DNA of 64,000 nt from the NCBI GenBank assembly GCA_019690095.1, contig JADGGD010000003.1, positions 1-64,000 of the forward strand, in the 5' to 3' direction. Of this stretch, positions 37,948 to 46,502 are shown one piece after another. Origin of the DNA: Chloroflexota bacterium. GTDB taxonomy: Bacteria; Chloroflexota; UBA6077; FW602-bin22; CADDYW01. The translations under genes and the position numbers were made by a program. The notes beneath the pieces are model-generated. The model worked only from the letters and a program-made list of their open reading frames with translations, was not told the DNA's origin and did not search any database. Position 1 is the first letter of the stretch. Every line of letters begins with the position of its first letter.

Positions 37948-38982
37948 TCAACGTCCTGCGCTACGCGGCGAACTGCGGGGATTATCCGCACTATCTCTGC
38001 CCGCTACACCCGCGTCCCCGGCCTGAAACCGGGTCCGGACAAGCTCCACTATGATCACTACGAGCGCGGCAAAGAGATCCGCGAGGACGGTGAGGAGGCG
38101 GTGCAGAATAGCAACCACACTGGCATCGGCAAGCGGGATGGCATGGGACAGAAGGAGTGTTAGCGATACATCACGCACGCCTAGACCAAGGGGGGTGAAG
38201 CCGGCAAGTCCCAATATGACTGCCGCGGTGACCGCGGCGATGAAGAAAGGGAGCATGCGGATATCGGCCTCACGTATGGAAGCGAGGATCAGAAACGAGG
38301 CGATCCCGAGCAGGGACCAGTTAAACAGGATAACCACAAGTGCGGTCCAAAGCGATGTCTGCGAAGCCATAGGGCTCGGATTCAAGAAGGACAGCCGCCT
38401 TCCAGCACTGACGCCCCGGCTGATGAGGATAGGCATCGCCCCGGGGACGACGATCCCAAGCAGGATGCTCACAATCGGGGACAAAAAAGGGAGACCAATG
38501 GCAAGAACCCCGGCCGAGAACGGGAGAGACAGGAGTATAAGGCCAGCCCCGGACATCAGGATCAGGATCGTCTCGATGCCAAGACTGATGACAACTATGT
38601 ATCGCGGTACCCCTGCGCGCTCAGTCAGATAGATTCGCCCCGCTAGCTGGGTGAGCGCACCAAGGGCGTACTTGAGTGCTCCCGAAATGCACCAGATCCT
38701 GATGCTCGTCAGAAGAGAGACTCGCGCTCCACTTGCGGTCAGCACGAGCTTCCAGAAGAAACCGCCGGACAGGTTCGCGGCGAGTACGGCCAGGAACGCT
38801 ACCGTGATGACTTCCCAGCGCAGATCGCGGATGTCCTTGCTCACCCGTTCGTAATTCTCCGCGAGCAGACGGGCCATGACCGCGACGGATATACTGAGGA
38901 TGACGACCGAGACAGCAAGACGCAGAAAACGCCGTGGAAGCACTGCAGCAAGGGTTCGGATCAGCCCCTGGTACCGCATCAT
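37948..38982 (-). CDS. Flippase-like integral membrane protein (UPF0104 family)
   Basis: 344 aa with about eight hydrophobic helices. It matches the lysylphosphatidylglycerol synthetase TM/UPF0104 pattern: the KYALGALTQLAGRIYL segment (K-Y/L-xxG-Q family core) and the late GLAGFTPLGLGVRD (GxxPxGxG..E/D). Proteins of this kind sit in glycan loci and may flip or protect lipid intermediates. It is coupled to the upstream GT4 gene (ATGA overlap at 38979-38982). Confidence 0.78.
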   Translation of the reverse strand: MMRYQGLIRTLAAVLPRRFLRLAVSVVILSISVAVMARLLAENYERVSKDIRDLRWEVITVAFLAVLAANLSGGFFWKLVLTASGARVSLLTSIRIWCISGALKYALGALTQLAGRIYLTERAGVPRYIVVISLGIETILILMSGAGLILLSLPFSAGVLAIGLPFLSPIVSILLGIVVPGAMPILISRGVSAGRRLSFLNPSPMASQTSLWTALVVILFNWSLLGIASFLILASIREADIRMLPFFIAAVTAAVILGLAGFTPLGLGVRDVSLTLLLSHAIPLADASVVAILHRLLTVLADLFAALVVIIVELVRTRFQAGDAGVAGRDSADNPRSSPRSAGR

Positions 38983-40115
38983 GGGCCGTGCCGTGTCGGG
39001 GAGCGATGGGTAACGGCACGATAGAGATCGAGGGTCTGTCGAGCCGTGCTCTCGGGAGTAAACATCTTCGCACGGTCGTACCCTCGACGGACCAGATCCG
39101 CACGAAGGGCGTCATCACAAAGAATCGCCTCGATTGCCTGAGCGATCTCTTTCTCATCACCCGGATCGCTCAGGAGCCATCCACCCGTTCCGACCACCTC
39201 GCCCAGCGCCCCACCGGGCGAGCTGACCACGGGCACTCCGCATGCCATCGCTTCGACCGGGACGATCCCGAAGCCTTCATGGAGTGAGGGGAAGACGAGC
39301 ACCGACGCGCCCCGGTACAGCGCTGCAAGGTCACATGCAGGCACAGGGCCGGTCATGATCACCCCATCCGCAAAGTCCATCTCCTTGAGAAAAGCCTCGA
39401 GTGCCACATCGCGACCTTTCTGGTACCGCCGACCGACAAGTACGAGATCAATCTGAAGCCCCGCCCGGCGCAGCCGGACGTAAGCCCGCAGTAACGGCAG
39501 CAAATTCTTCTTCTGCGAGATGCTTCCGACATGGAGGATATACTCGCGTTTAATGCTGTATCGCTCCCTTGCCGCCTCAGGTGCAACCGGGCAAGACAGA
39601 AGGCGAGCGTTATAGGACGGATAGATGACCACGATTCGTTCCGCGGGGATGCGATAGAAATGGACAAGATCAGACGCGGTCGTCCGGGAGATCGCGATAA
39701 TCCGATCGGCCGATCGGAGGGCTCGGGGTTGCACGTGCCGCCAGTACCAGCCGTCAAGCCATGGGTAGAACGTCGGGAAGCGCAGAACGGTGAGGTCGTA
39801 TACGGTGACGATCATGGGGCACGCAGCTCCAACGACGGTCAGGTTCTTGACGTGGTGCAGGAGATCCGCACCCCAATGGCGTGTGTAGAATGGGATGACC
39901 GCCTGAGCCCACAGACGCTGGGCCCAGGCGGGCATCCGACCGGCAACGACCTGTTTCACGTTAGGAGGGGATGGCTCGAATACCTCGGCCTGACTGACGA
40001 ATAAGACATACTCATTGTCAGGATCAATAGCAAACAGGCTCTCCAGCAAATTGCGGGTGGCTGACCGGCCCCCACCAGTCGGTTCGATCCCGAGGGCTTC
40101 AAGTGCGATCCTCAT
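38979..40115 (-). CDS. Glycosyltransferase family 4 protein
   Basis: 378 aa. GT-B fold: N-terminal EPTGGGRSATRNLL, C-terminal YILHVGSISQKKNLLPLLRAY, then FPSLHEGFGIVPVEAMACGVPVVSSPGGALGEVV (the EX7E sugar-donor site). Retaining enzyme that probably transfers a hexose or mannose to a lipid-linked glycan. Start ATG 40115. It lies 93 bases downstream of another GT4 gene. Confidence 0.9.
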   Translation of the reverse strand: MRIALEALGIEPTGGGRSATRNLLESLFAIDPDNEYVLFVSQAEVFEPSPPNVKQVVAGRMPAWAQRLWAQAVIPFYTRHWGADLLHHVKNLTVVGAACPMIVTVYDLTVLRFPTFYPWLDGWYWRHVQPRALRSADRIIAISRTTASDLVHFYRIPAERIVVIYPSYNARLLSCPVAPEAARERYSIKREYILHVGSISQKKNLLPLLRAYVRLRRAGLQIDLVLVGRRYQKGRDVALEAFLKEMDFADGVIMTGPVPACDLAALYRGASVLVFPSLHEGFGIVPVEAMACGVPVVSSPGGALGEVVGTGGWLLSDPGDEKEIAQAIEAILCDDALRADLVRRGYDRAKMFTPESTARQTLDLYRAVTHRSPTRHGP

Positions 40116-40208
40116 AATCTGCGCATCCCTCCGGCGCGCTTGCCGGCCGTAGGAGCGTACCGTGCAAATGATTCACCGTCTTCGGTGTCAGGGGCAATCT
40201 GGCCCAGG

Positions 40209-41453
40209 CTAGGCCACGAAAGCCGACATCGCTTGCTCATAGAGCTGAACAAACCGGCAGGCGACGGATCCCCAACTCAGATCACGGCGGACCATCTCAC
40301 GAGCCTGGCATCCCAGGGATACCCGCAGATCCGGCGATGATAGGAGGGTATTGACGGCGGCCGCGATCGCTTCAGGGGAACGCTCCGGTACCAGCAGGCC
40401 ATTCTTGCCATCGGCGATAACCTCGGCCAGCCCTCCGACCGTGGTTGCCACAATCGCCCTGCCGGCAGCCATAGCCTCGAGGGCAACATTAGGCAGTCCA
40501 TCAACGTTACCGCTGTCATCGGTGATTGATGGAATAACGACCACGTCGGCTGCCGCCATGTAGGACGAGACATCCGTCGATGCAATCTGGCCGGGTAGCC
40601 GCAGCGCATGGTCCACCCCCAGCGCTGTCGCCCGCGCCCGCAAATGAGCAGCGAGGCTCCCACCACCGGCGATAACGAGCTTCGTCGTGGGATGCCGCTC
40701 CAGGATGCAGGGCAGGGCTTCTACCAGATATTCAAAGCCCTTCTTGTAGACGAGCCGTCCAACTGCCAGAATGACGGGGTCAGCCGGAGCGATCGCAAGG
40801 CTCTGGCGCACCACACCCCCTTGACCATCCTTTCCCTCGAAGTCCTCTACCGACACACCGTACGGTATGACCAGCGAGCGCGAGGGAGGAGCGCCCAGAC
40901 CGATACTGCGTTCGCGTAGATTCGAGCTGCAGGCAGTGATCCACGCGGCCCGCGAGAGTGCCCAGCGCGCCACCGGTCTGAAAAACCGCGATCGCTCGGC
41001 GAGATACACATCCGAACCGTGTGCAGATATGACAAGGGGAATGCGCCAACAGGCTGCGATCAGAGCGGCCACCGGTCCGCTTGGAAGAATCCAGTGCGCG
41101 TGGATCAGGCGGCATCCGAACTGGCGGACCACCCGCTGAAGGCGCACGGAGCTGGCCATGATGTAGGGCAAGATCAGAATATATGCGAGTGGCTTCAGAT
41201 GGCGATCTCCCTCCAGTGACTTCGCATAGCCCAGGATACGAAGGCGTTGCAGGGGGGCGTAGGCGAAGCGGTGAACCTGAACACCGCTGACTTCGTCTCG
41301 GAGTGGCGGGCGCCGCGCTAGCCCATCATCCGGCACCACGACGTGGACCTGATGGCCCAGGCGTGCAACGTGGACAGCCAGGGCTCGGATGAATGTCCCG
41401 GCGATATCTCCTTCGAAGCGGGGATAAGATGAGGTCACCATGCAGATATTCAC
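40209..41453 (-). CDS. Glycosyltransferase family 4 protein
   Basis: About 414 aa. N-terminal MVTSSYPRFEGDIAGTFI, the SAHGSDVYLAERSRFF acceptor region, then ILAVGRLVYKKGFEYLVEAL and a donor site NVALEAMAAGRAIVATTVGGLAEVI. I prefer GTG 41453 because GGGGGA lies seven bases upstream; a GTG at 41468 overlaps the methyltransferase stop and is the alternative. Typical of exopolysaccharide loci. Confidence 0.85.
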   Translation of the reverse strand: MNICMVTSSYPRFEGDIAGTFIRALAVHVARLGHQVHVVVPDDGLARRPPLRDEVSGVQVHRFAYAPLQRLRILGYAKSLEGDRHLKPLAYILILPYIMASSVRLQRVVRQFGCRLIHAHWILPSGPVAALIAACWRIPLVISAHGSDVYLAERSRFFRPVARWALSRAAWITACSSNLRERSIGLGAPPSRSLVIPYGVSVEDFEGKDGQGGVVRQSLAIAPADPVILAVGRLVYKKGFEYLVEALPCILERHPTTKLVIAGGGSLAAHLRARATALGVDHALRLPGQIASTDVSSYMAAADVVVIPSITDDSGNVDGLPNVALEAMAAGRAIVATTVGGLAEVIADGKNGLLVPERSPEAIAAAVNTLLSSPDLRVSLGCQAREMVRRDLSWGSVACRFVQLYEQAMSAFVA

Positions 41454-41467
41454 GCTGGCGTCCCCCA

Positions 41468-42268
41468 CTACTTTCGGGTTAGCAGTAGATTGAACGACGG
41501 GGTGAAGAGCCGAAGGATTGGTCGGAGGAGGAAGGGGGGAACGAAGCGGGCCAGCCGTATGCCCGGTTCGGAAGCGGCATGGAAGCGATCGGGCTGTCGT
41601 ACCAGCTCCTCACTCACGTCGCGTATCTCGAACCCGTGGATCTGCAGAAGGCGTTTGAGCGACCACGGTCCACGTGGAAGTTCCTCGTACTGCGGACGCC
41701 GGATCAGCCGCAGAATCGCGTTTGTGAACCAGCGGGGGAACCAGTGAAGAAAGAAGGTATGGAGGTGAGGCTCATACGGCGCCAGGCGGTTTGGCCCGCT
41801 GAAGAAGCACAGCCCGCCGTGCTTGAGCACGCGCCGGATCTCGGCGACCAATCGCTCGGCACTCGCCACGTGCTCATACACGTGTGTACAGATGACCACA
41901 TCGCAGCTTCCGTCTGCCATAGGGATTTCAGTCGCATCGGCAACGAAGTAGGTGAGGTTAGGCTGTGGAAACTTGCTTCGAGCGAATCGAACACCGTCCG
42001 TATCGAGGTCACAGGCGAACATCCAGTGGAAGTGCGGCGCAAGGCTTGCCGCGATAATGCCCCCACCACAGCCCAGATCAAGGCCGATAAGCCCCTGTGT
42101 ATCGCGGCCAGCGATCTCGCGCAGAACCGCGAGTATTCTGGCGGCTTTCTCGGAGCGCGAGCGCTCATCTGTCAGGACCGGGTGATCCCGCTGGTAGCGC
42201 TGGATAACGGCCTGTTCCATCGGCACGACCGCGGCCGGGTCAGTCGGTTGCGATTCAAACCCCGGCAT
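41468..42268 (-). CDS. SAM-dependent methyltransferase
   Basis: 266 aa of the class I fold. SAM-binding motif LIGLDLGCGGGIIA near residue 60, then FACDLDTDGVRFA, DATEIPMADGSCDVVICTHVYEHV, and a C-terminal FFLHWFPRWFTNAILRLI. Hydrophobic C-terminus suggests membrane association. Substrate is probably a sugar or lipid-linked glycan. Start ATG 42268 after GAGGT. Confidence 0.88.
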   Translation of the reverse strand: MPGFESQPTDPAAVVPMEQAVIQRYQRDHPVLTDERSRSEKAARILAVLREIAGRDTQGLIGLDLGCGGGIIAASLAPHFHWMFACDLDTDGVRFARSKFPQPNLTYFVADATEIPMADGSCDVVICTHVYEHVASAERLVAEIRRVLKHGGLCFFSGPNRLAPYEPHLHTFFLHWFPRWFTNAILRLIRRPQYEELPRGPWSLKRLLQIHGFEIRDVSEELVRQPDRFHAASEPGIRLARFVPPFLLRPILRLFTPSFNLLLTRK

Positions 42269-42325
42269 TTCGACCTCGCTGTGAACACCACGACAGATAC
42301 ACCGCAGGATCCCACCTCCTGAAGT

Positions 42326-43003
42326 CTAATCAACGAAGCGATACTTGATCAGACACCAGAGGGCCGGGAAGCCGTGGGTCCAGCTGATCTTCTTGCCTTC
42401 CGCCGCTCCCCGGGCAGTATAGCGAATCGGCACTTCGAGGATCCGATAACCGCGCTTCAGGAGCTTCGCCGTGACCTCCGGCTCGAACTCGAATGACCGG
42501 CTCCGGAGCCGCAATGCACGCATGACCTCCGTCGGCACGAGCTTGTAACACGTCTCCATGTCGCTCAGGCTCGTTCCGTAGAGCAGGTTCGTGACAAGCG
42601 TCAGGAAGCGGTTGCCGATCCGCTGAACCAGGGTCATATCGCGCATCTCGCCCCGAAAGCGCGAGCCATACACGATCTGCGCCTCACCGCGAAGCACCGG
42701 CTCTAACAGCCGAGGGTAGTCCGCCGGGTCATACTCCAGATCCGCGTCCTGAATAATGACGTAATCTCCAGTCGCGTGCTCCAGGCCTGTCCGGACCGCC
42801 GCGCCCTTCCCCCGATTCTGATCGTGAAAGTAGACCGCGATGGTCGGGTCGCTCAGCCTCTCGAGAACCTCCCGCGAGCCGTCTACCGAGCAGTCATCGA
42901 CGACGATGATCTCTTTATCAATCGGTACGCACCGGACGCGTTCGATAATTGCGGCGATGGTCTCCTTTTCGTTGTAGACTGGGATAATGACCGAAAGCTT
43001 CAC
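42326..43003 (-). CDS. Glycosyltransferase family 2 (dolichyl-phosphate mannose synthase type)
   Basis: 225 aa. VIIPVYNEKETIAAII, IIVVDDCSVDGSREVL and the catalytic QDADLEYDPADYP, then a conserved YGSRFRG. No membrane anchor, so it is likely a soluble or membrane-associated polyprenyl-phosphate sugar synthase. GTG 43003 follows GGGGAAGG. It is the first gene of the lower-GC glycan block, upstream of the methyltransferase. Confidence 0.9.
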   Translation of the reverse strand: MKLSVIIPVYNEKETIAAIIERVRCVPIDKEIIVVDDCSVDGSREVLERLSDPTIAVYFHDQNRGKGAAVRTGLEHATGDYVIIQDADLEYDPADYPRLLEPVLRGEAQIVYGSRFRGEMRDMTLVQRIGNRFLTLVTNLLYGTSLSDMETCYKLVPTEVMRALRLRSRSFEFEPEVTAKLLKRGYRILEVPIRYTARGAAEGKKISWTHGFPALWCLIKYRFVD

Positions 43004-43089
43004 CGTTACCTTCCCCTGACGCCTACCGCACTCCGCCGGGCGAGGATCCTCCCTCTGCCCAGACCGGCCCCGGGCTCTCGCGCCGGGAC

Positions 43090-43118
43090 TTGCGCAACCC
43101 GCGCGTTCACGCTATACT
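43090..43118 (+). promoter_or_regulatory. Promoter of tRNA-Glu
   Basis: TTGCGC (43090-43095), a 17-base spacer, TATACT (43113-43118), 22 bases before the tRNA 5' end. Confidence 0.6.
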
Positions 43119-43140
43119 ATCACTGCGTTTGTTCGTGCGT

Positions 43141-43217
43141 GGCGCATTCGTCTAGCGGCCAAGGACACCGCCCTCTCAAGGCGGAGATCACGGGTTCGAA
43201 TCCCGTATGCGCTACCA
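43141..43217 (+). tRNA. tRNA-Glu (CUC anticodon)
   Basis: Acceptor arms GGCGCAT (43141-43147) and ATGCGCT (43207-43213) pair with one G-U, discriminator A, then an encoded CCA (43215-43217). The anticodon arm is CCGCC-CUCUCAA-GGCGG, which reads CUC. T arm ACGGG-TTCGAAT-CCCGT. A T-run starts at 43222. It lies in an otherwise gene-free segment inside the glycan locus. Confidence 0.97.
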
Positions 43218-43364
43218 CACCTTTTTCCCCTCCTGTATCTCGCCGGTTTTGCAGCAATCCCCGGTGATTGCTTCTGTCTGCGGCACGTTTTTTGCTCTTC
43301 TTCGGGATCGGAAGCCATCGATGCGCGATTGATGGCCTCATCCCCACTTTTTCCTCCTTTGGCG

Positions 43365-43399
43365 GGGGCACGGGGTCCAGCCACCCGTGCCCCGTTTTT
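43365..43399 (+). terminator. Intrinsic terminator
   Basis: GGGGCACGGG (43365-43374) pairs with CCCGTGCCCC (43384-43393) around a 9-base loop, followed by G and TTTTT (43395-43399). It is about 150 bases beyond tRNA-Glu. This is the only hairpin in the window with a proper T-run directly after the stem. Confidence 0.75.
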
Positions 43400-43471
43400 G
43401 CCCTGATTGGAGAGACCGCATCCGGGGGAAGTGCGGCGGACAGGAACGCACGGGTCTGGCCGTCCATGGCT

Positions 43472-44410
43472 TCAGGTGAGCATGGCATCGAGCGCGGCGA
43501 CCGAGATGCGGCGGCGCCGCTGAATCGCCGCTCGATAGGCACGCCGGTGCCGGAGGCCGCGGAATCCATCGACCTGCCCGCGCAGCCGGGCGCGGGCCGC
43601 CGGTTCGCGCCAGTGCCGGAGGGCTTCCAGGGCAATTGCCGCCTGCCGGGCCAGGATAAGCGGCCAGTATCTCCATAAGAGCGGCGCAGGCAGGTTCTGC
43701 GCGGCAACCCAGATGACATTGCGCCCAACGTGATAGCTCGCGAACGGCCCGCCGCCGGTCGCGCTGAGCCGATGATAGACCCGGGCGCCCGGGACGAACC
43801 GGCAGCGATAGCCAGCCAGGCGCGCCCGGAAGCTCAGATCAACATCCTCGCAGTAGCTCCCGAGCGTCTCGTCAAACAGACCGATCTCCTCGAAGAGCGC
43901 ACGGCGATAGGCTGCCGCAGCAGCACAGGCCCCGAACGGGTCCGGGGCCGCATCGAACTGCCCCCGATCCTCCTGCCAGACCCCACGGCTACCGGGCATG
44001 CCGTCCCGCCCGTAGATATCGCCGGTCGAGTGCAGGACGGTCCGCCGGTCGAACAGCAAGAGCTTGGCGCAGGTCATCGCCACCTCCGGCTCCCTTTCTT
44101 CCAGGGGCCGGACCAGGGCGTCAAGCCAGGTCGGCTCGACCTCGGTATCATTGTTCAACAGCACAATGATCTGCCCCCGGGCCGCCCGGATGCCGTCATT
44201 GAACGATCGTGCCACCCCGAGCGGAACCGGATGCCGGATTACCTGTACCTCCGGATACCGCCGCGCCAGCAGATCGAGCGACCCGTCGCGTGAGCCGTCG
44301 TCCACGACAATGACCTCGGATGGTCGACGGGTCTGACAGCGGAGCGCGTCGAGGCAGGTCGGCAGGAAGCGCGCACCATTACGGTTGGGAATCGCCACGC
44401 TGACATCCAT
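43472..44410 (-). CDS. Glycosyltransferase family 2 (rhamnosyltransferase-like)
   Basis: 312 aa. VAIPNRNGARFLPTCLDAL, VIVVDDGSRDGSLDLL, LLNNDTEVEPTWLDAL, then CEDVDLSFRARLAGYRC are classic GT2 landmarks. Low-complexity Arg-rich C-terminus. ATG 44410 overlaps the rmlD stop by one base; GTG 44413 is also possible. Being directly coupled to rmlD, which makes dTDP-rhamnose, rhamnose is its likely donor sugar (inference). Confidence 0.88.
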   Translation of the reverse strand: MDVSVAIPNRNGARFLPTCLDALRCQTRRPSEVIVVDDGSRDGSLDLLARRYPEVQVIRHPVPLGVARSFNDGIRAARGQIIVLLNNDTEVEPTWLDALVRPLEEREPEVAMTCAKLLLFDRRTVLHSTGDIYGRDGMPGSRGVWQEDRGQFDAAPDPFGACAAAAAYRRALFEEIGLFDETLGSYCEDVDLSFRARLAGYRCRFVPGARVYHRLSATGGGPFASYHVGRNVIWVAAQNLPAPLLWRYWPLILARQAAIALEALRHWREPAARARLRGQVDGFRGLRHRRAYRAAIQRRRRISVAALDAMLT

Positions 44411-45258
44411 CACAGATGGTGCGTCTCGAGGAAACGGCGGAGGGCATCGCGCCAGGGCGGCAGCTCGATGCCCAGTGCCGCACCTGCAAGGTTGCGAAGG
44501 GTGGAATTGGCGGGCCGACGGGCCGGCAGCGGGTTGCGGGCCACATACTCCGCCGTGCTCACCGGTGTGACCACCGTCGGCAGGCCCGCCAGCTGGATCG
44601 TCTCGCGGGCGAACTCATACCGCGAGCACGAGCCGGCGTTTGAAAGATGGTAGATGCCATAGACCGGTCGGGCAACGAGCCGAGCGATCGCCCCGGCCAG
44701 GTCGCCGGCCAGGGTCGGGCTGCTCCGCTCGTCGTCCACCACCTGGAGCGCGGTCCGCTCGCGTCCCAGACGGAGCATCGTCTTCACGAAGTTCCGCCCG
44801 TTTGGACTGAAAACCCAGGATGTGCGCACGATGTAACAGCGGCCGTGGAGCATCAGCGCCTCGCGCTCTCCCGCGAGCTTCGATCGGCCGTAGATGTTCA
44901 GCGGCCGCGGCTCGTCCCATTCAAGATATGGCTCTCCCTTCGTACCGTCGAAGACATAGTCAGTACTCACCACCACCAGCGCCGCGCCGACGTCGCGCGC
45001 CGCCAGGGCCACGTAGCGCGTCCCGAGAGCGTTCACCCGGAACGCCCGTTCGGGATCACCCTCGCAGCCGTCCACGTCGGTATAGGCAGCCGCGTGGATG
45101 ACCAGGTCCGGCCCGGCCGCCTCGATCGCCGAACGGACCGAGCGCTCGTCTACCAGATCAAAGGATGGCCGTATTCCTGGTATAATGTCGTGACCGGCAA
45201 AGGCGCTGGGTATTTCGTGTCCGAGCTGACCGGTCGCGCCGGTGACGAAGATGCGCAT
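44410..45258 (-). CDS. rmlD: dTDP-4-dehydrorhamnose reductase
   Basis: 282 aa. Rossmann motif GATGQLGHEI, DLVIHAAAYTDVDGCE, VVSTDYVFDG, and the catalytic YGRSKLAGE. It reduces dTDP-4-keto-rhamnose with NADPH to give dTDP-L-rhamnose. No rmlA, rmlB or rmlC is in this window, so those must lie elsewhere. Start ATG 45258; a longer reading upstream is not conserved-looking. Co-transcribed with the GT2 gene. Confidence 0.93.
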   Translation of the reverse strand: MRIFVTGATGQLGHEIPSAFAGHDIIPGIRPSFDLVDERSVRSAIEAAGPDLVIHAAAYTDVDGCEGDPERAFRVNALGTRYVALAARDVGAALVVVSTDYVFDGTKGEPYLEWDEPRPLNIYGRSKLAGEREALMLHGRCYIVRTSWVFSPNGRNFVKTMLRLGRERTALQVVDDERSSPTLAGDLAGAIARLVARPVYGIYHLSNAGSCSRYEFARETIQLAGLPTVVTPVSTAEYVARNPLPARRPANSTLRNLAGAALGIELPPWRDALRRFLETHHL

Positions 45259-45374
45259 TATTCCTGCCCGGGGCCGGCGCGGGATCCCGGGGAGGATCGG
45301 GAGAAGACTGCCCGCTGGTCCCCTGCGGTCCCGCCTCTGTACTACACGTCGGCCGTATTGTACCAGGAGGGCTG

Positions 45375-46469
45375 GTGGGCGAAAAGCGATCACAGGCAAC
45401 CATCACAGTGTCGTGGTGGGTATGGATCGGCGTTGCGATCGTGGCGCTGCTTCTCTATCTGGTCCGAGCGATTCTGCCCCCATTCCTGGTCGGAATCGTC
45501 CTGGCCTACGTCCTGGGCCCGGCCGTGACAGGCCTGCAGCAGCGCTGGCGGCTCCCGCGCCCGCTGGCCGTTCTTTTCCTCTATGCTCTGCTCCTCGGCC
45601 CGCTGATCCTGGCCGTCGTCTTCGTCGGACCGCGCTTCTTCGAGGAGAGCCGGCAGCTGGTAGCACGCTCCCCGTTGATTATCGAACAGGTCATCGCGAA
45701 GACGTTCGGTCCCGGGCCATTTGATCTCCTGGGCACGCGGACCTACCCCCACCAGATCGCCATGGACCTGATCGAGTCTCTGCGCGACTCGCTGGGAACA
45801 CCGACGACGGCCCTGCATCTCGCCTCGGCACTCGCCGAGTTCGCCCTGAGCGCGTTCCTGGCGCTGGTCGTCTCAGTCTATCTTCTGCTTGATTCCGAGC
45901 GCCTGGTGCGGCACCTGTTCCAGCTCATCCCGGCTCACCGACGGGCCGAGGTCGAGGCAGTAAGCGCTGCGATTCACCGCACGCTCGCGCGGTACCTCCG
46001 GGGACAGCTCTACCTGGTGGGAGTAGTGGCGGTTGTCTCGTTCCTCGGGCTTGAGTTCCTCTTCCATCTCCACTATGCCCTCCCGCTGGCGGTGGCAACC
46101 GGCCTGCTGGAGATCATTCCCTTCGTCGGACCGGTTGTCGCCGCAGCGATCGCCGGGACGATCGCCCTCGCTCAGGGTGGTCCCGGGCTCGCCCTGGGCG
46201 TCATCATTTTCTACACCGCCGTCCGCCAGATCGAGGACCAGATTGTTATGCCATTCGTCGTTGGCCATGCTGTCGAGCTCCACCCCCTGATCGTGATCTT
46301 CTCCGTGCTGGCCGGCGGCGCGCTGTTCGGGGTGCTCGGCACCCTCCTCGCAGTACCGGTTGCTGCGGCGATCAAGGTGATCCTGGAAGCCTGGCTGCCG
46401 TTCCTCCTGCCAGGGCATGAGACCGCGGAGCACACCCGGGCAGTCAACGTGGGCCAAACGGTCGATTAG
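45375..46469 (+). CDS. AI-2E family transporter (PerM/YdiK-like permease)
   Basis: 364 aa with six to eight hydrophobic helices, including the family pattern LLEIIPFVGPVVAAAIAG and the C-terminal LAGGALFGVLGTLLAVPVAAAIKV. The family includes TqsA (AI-2 export) but most members are uncharacterised permeases. GTG 45375 follows CAGGAGGGCT. It diverges from rmlD and converges with priA. Confidence 0.85.
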   Translation: MGEKRSQATITVSWWVWIGVAIVALLLYLVRAILPPFLVGIVLAYVLGPAVTGLQQRWRLPRPLAVLFLYALLLGPLILAVVFVGPRFFEESRQLVARSPLIIEQVIAKTFGPGPFDLLGTRTYPHQIAMDLIESLRDSLGTPTTALHLASALAEFALSAFLALVVSVYLLLDSERLVRHLFQLIPAHRRAEVEAVSAAIHRTLARYLRGQLYLVGVVAVVSFLGLEFLFHLHYALPLAVATGLLEIIPFVGPVVAAAIAGTIALAQGGPGLALGVIIFYTAVRQIEDQIVMPFVVGHAVELHPLIVIFSVLAGGALFGVLGTLLAVPVAAAIKVILEAWLPFLLPGHETAEHTRAVNVGQTVD

Positions 46470-46502
46470 CCCGAACCCGTCGGTCGCACGGCGTATCGAC
46501 GC

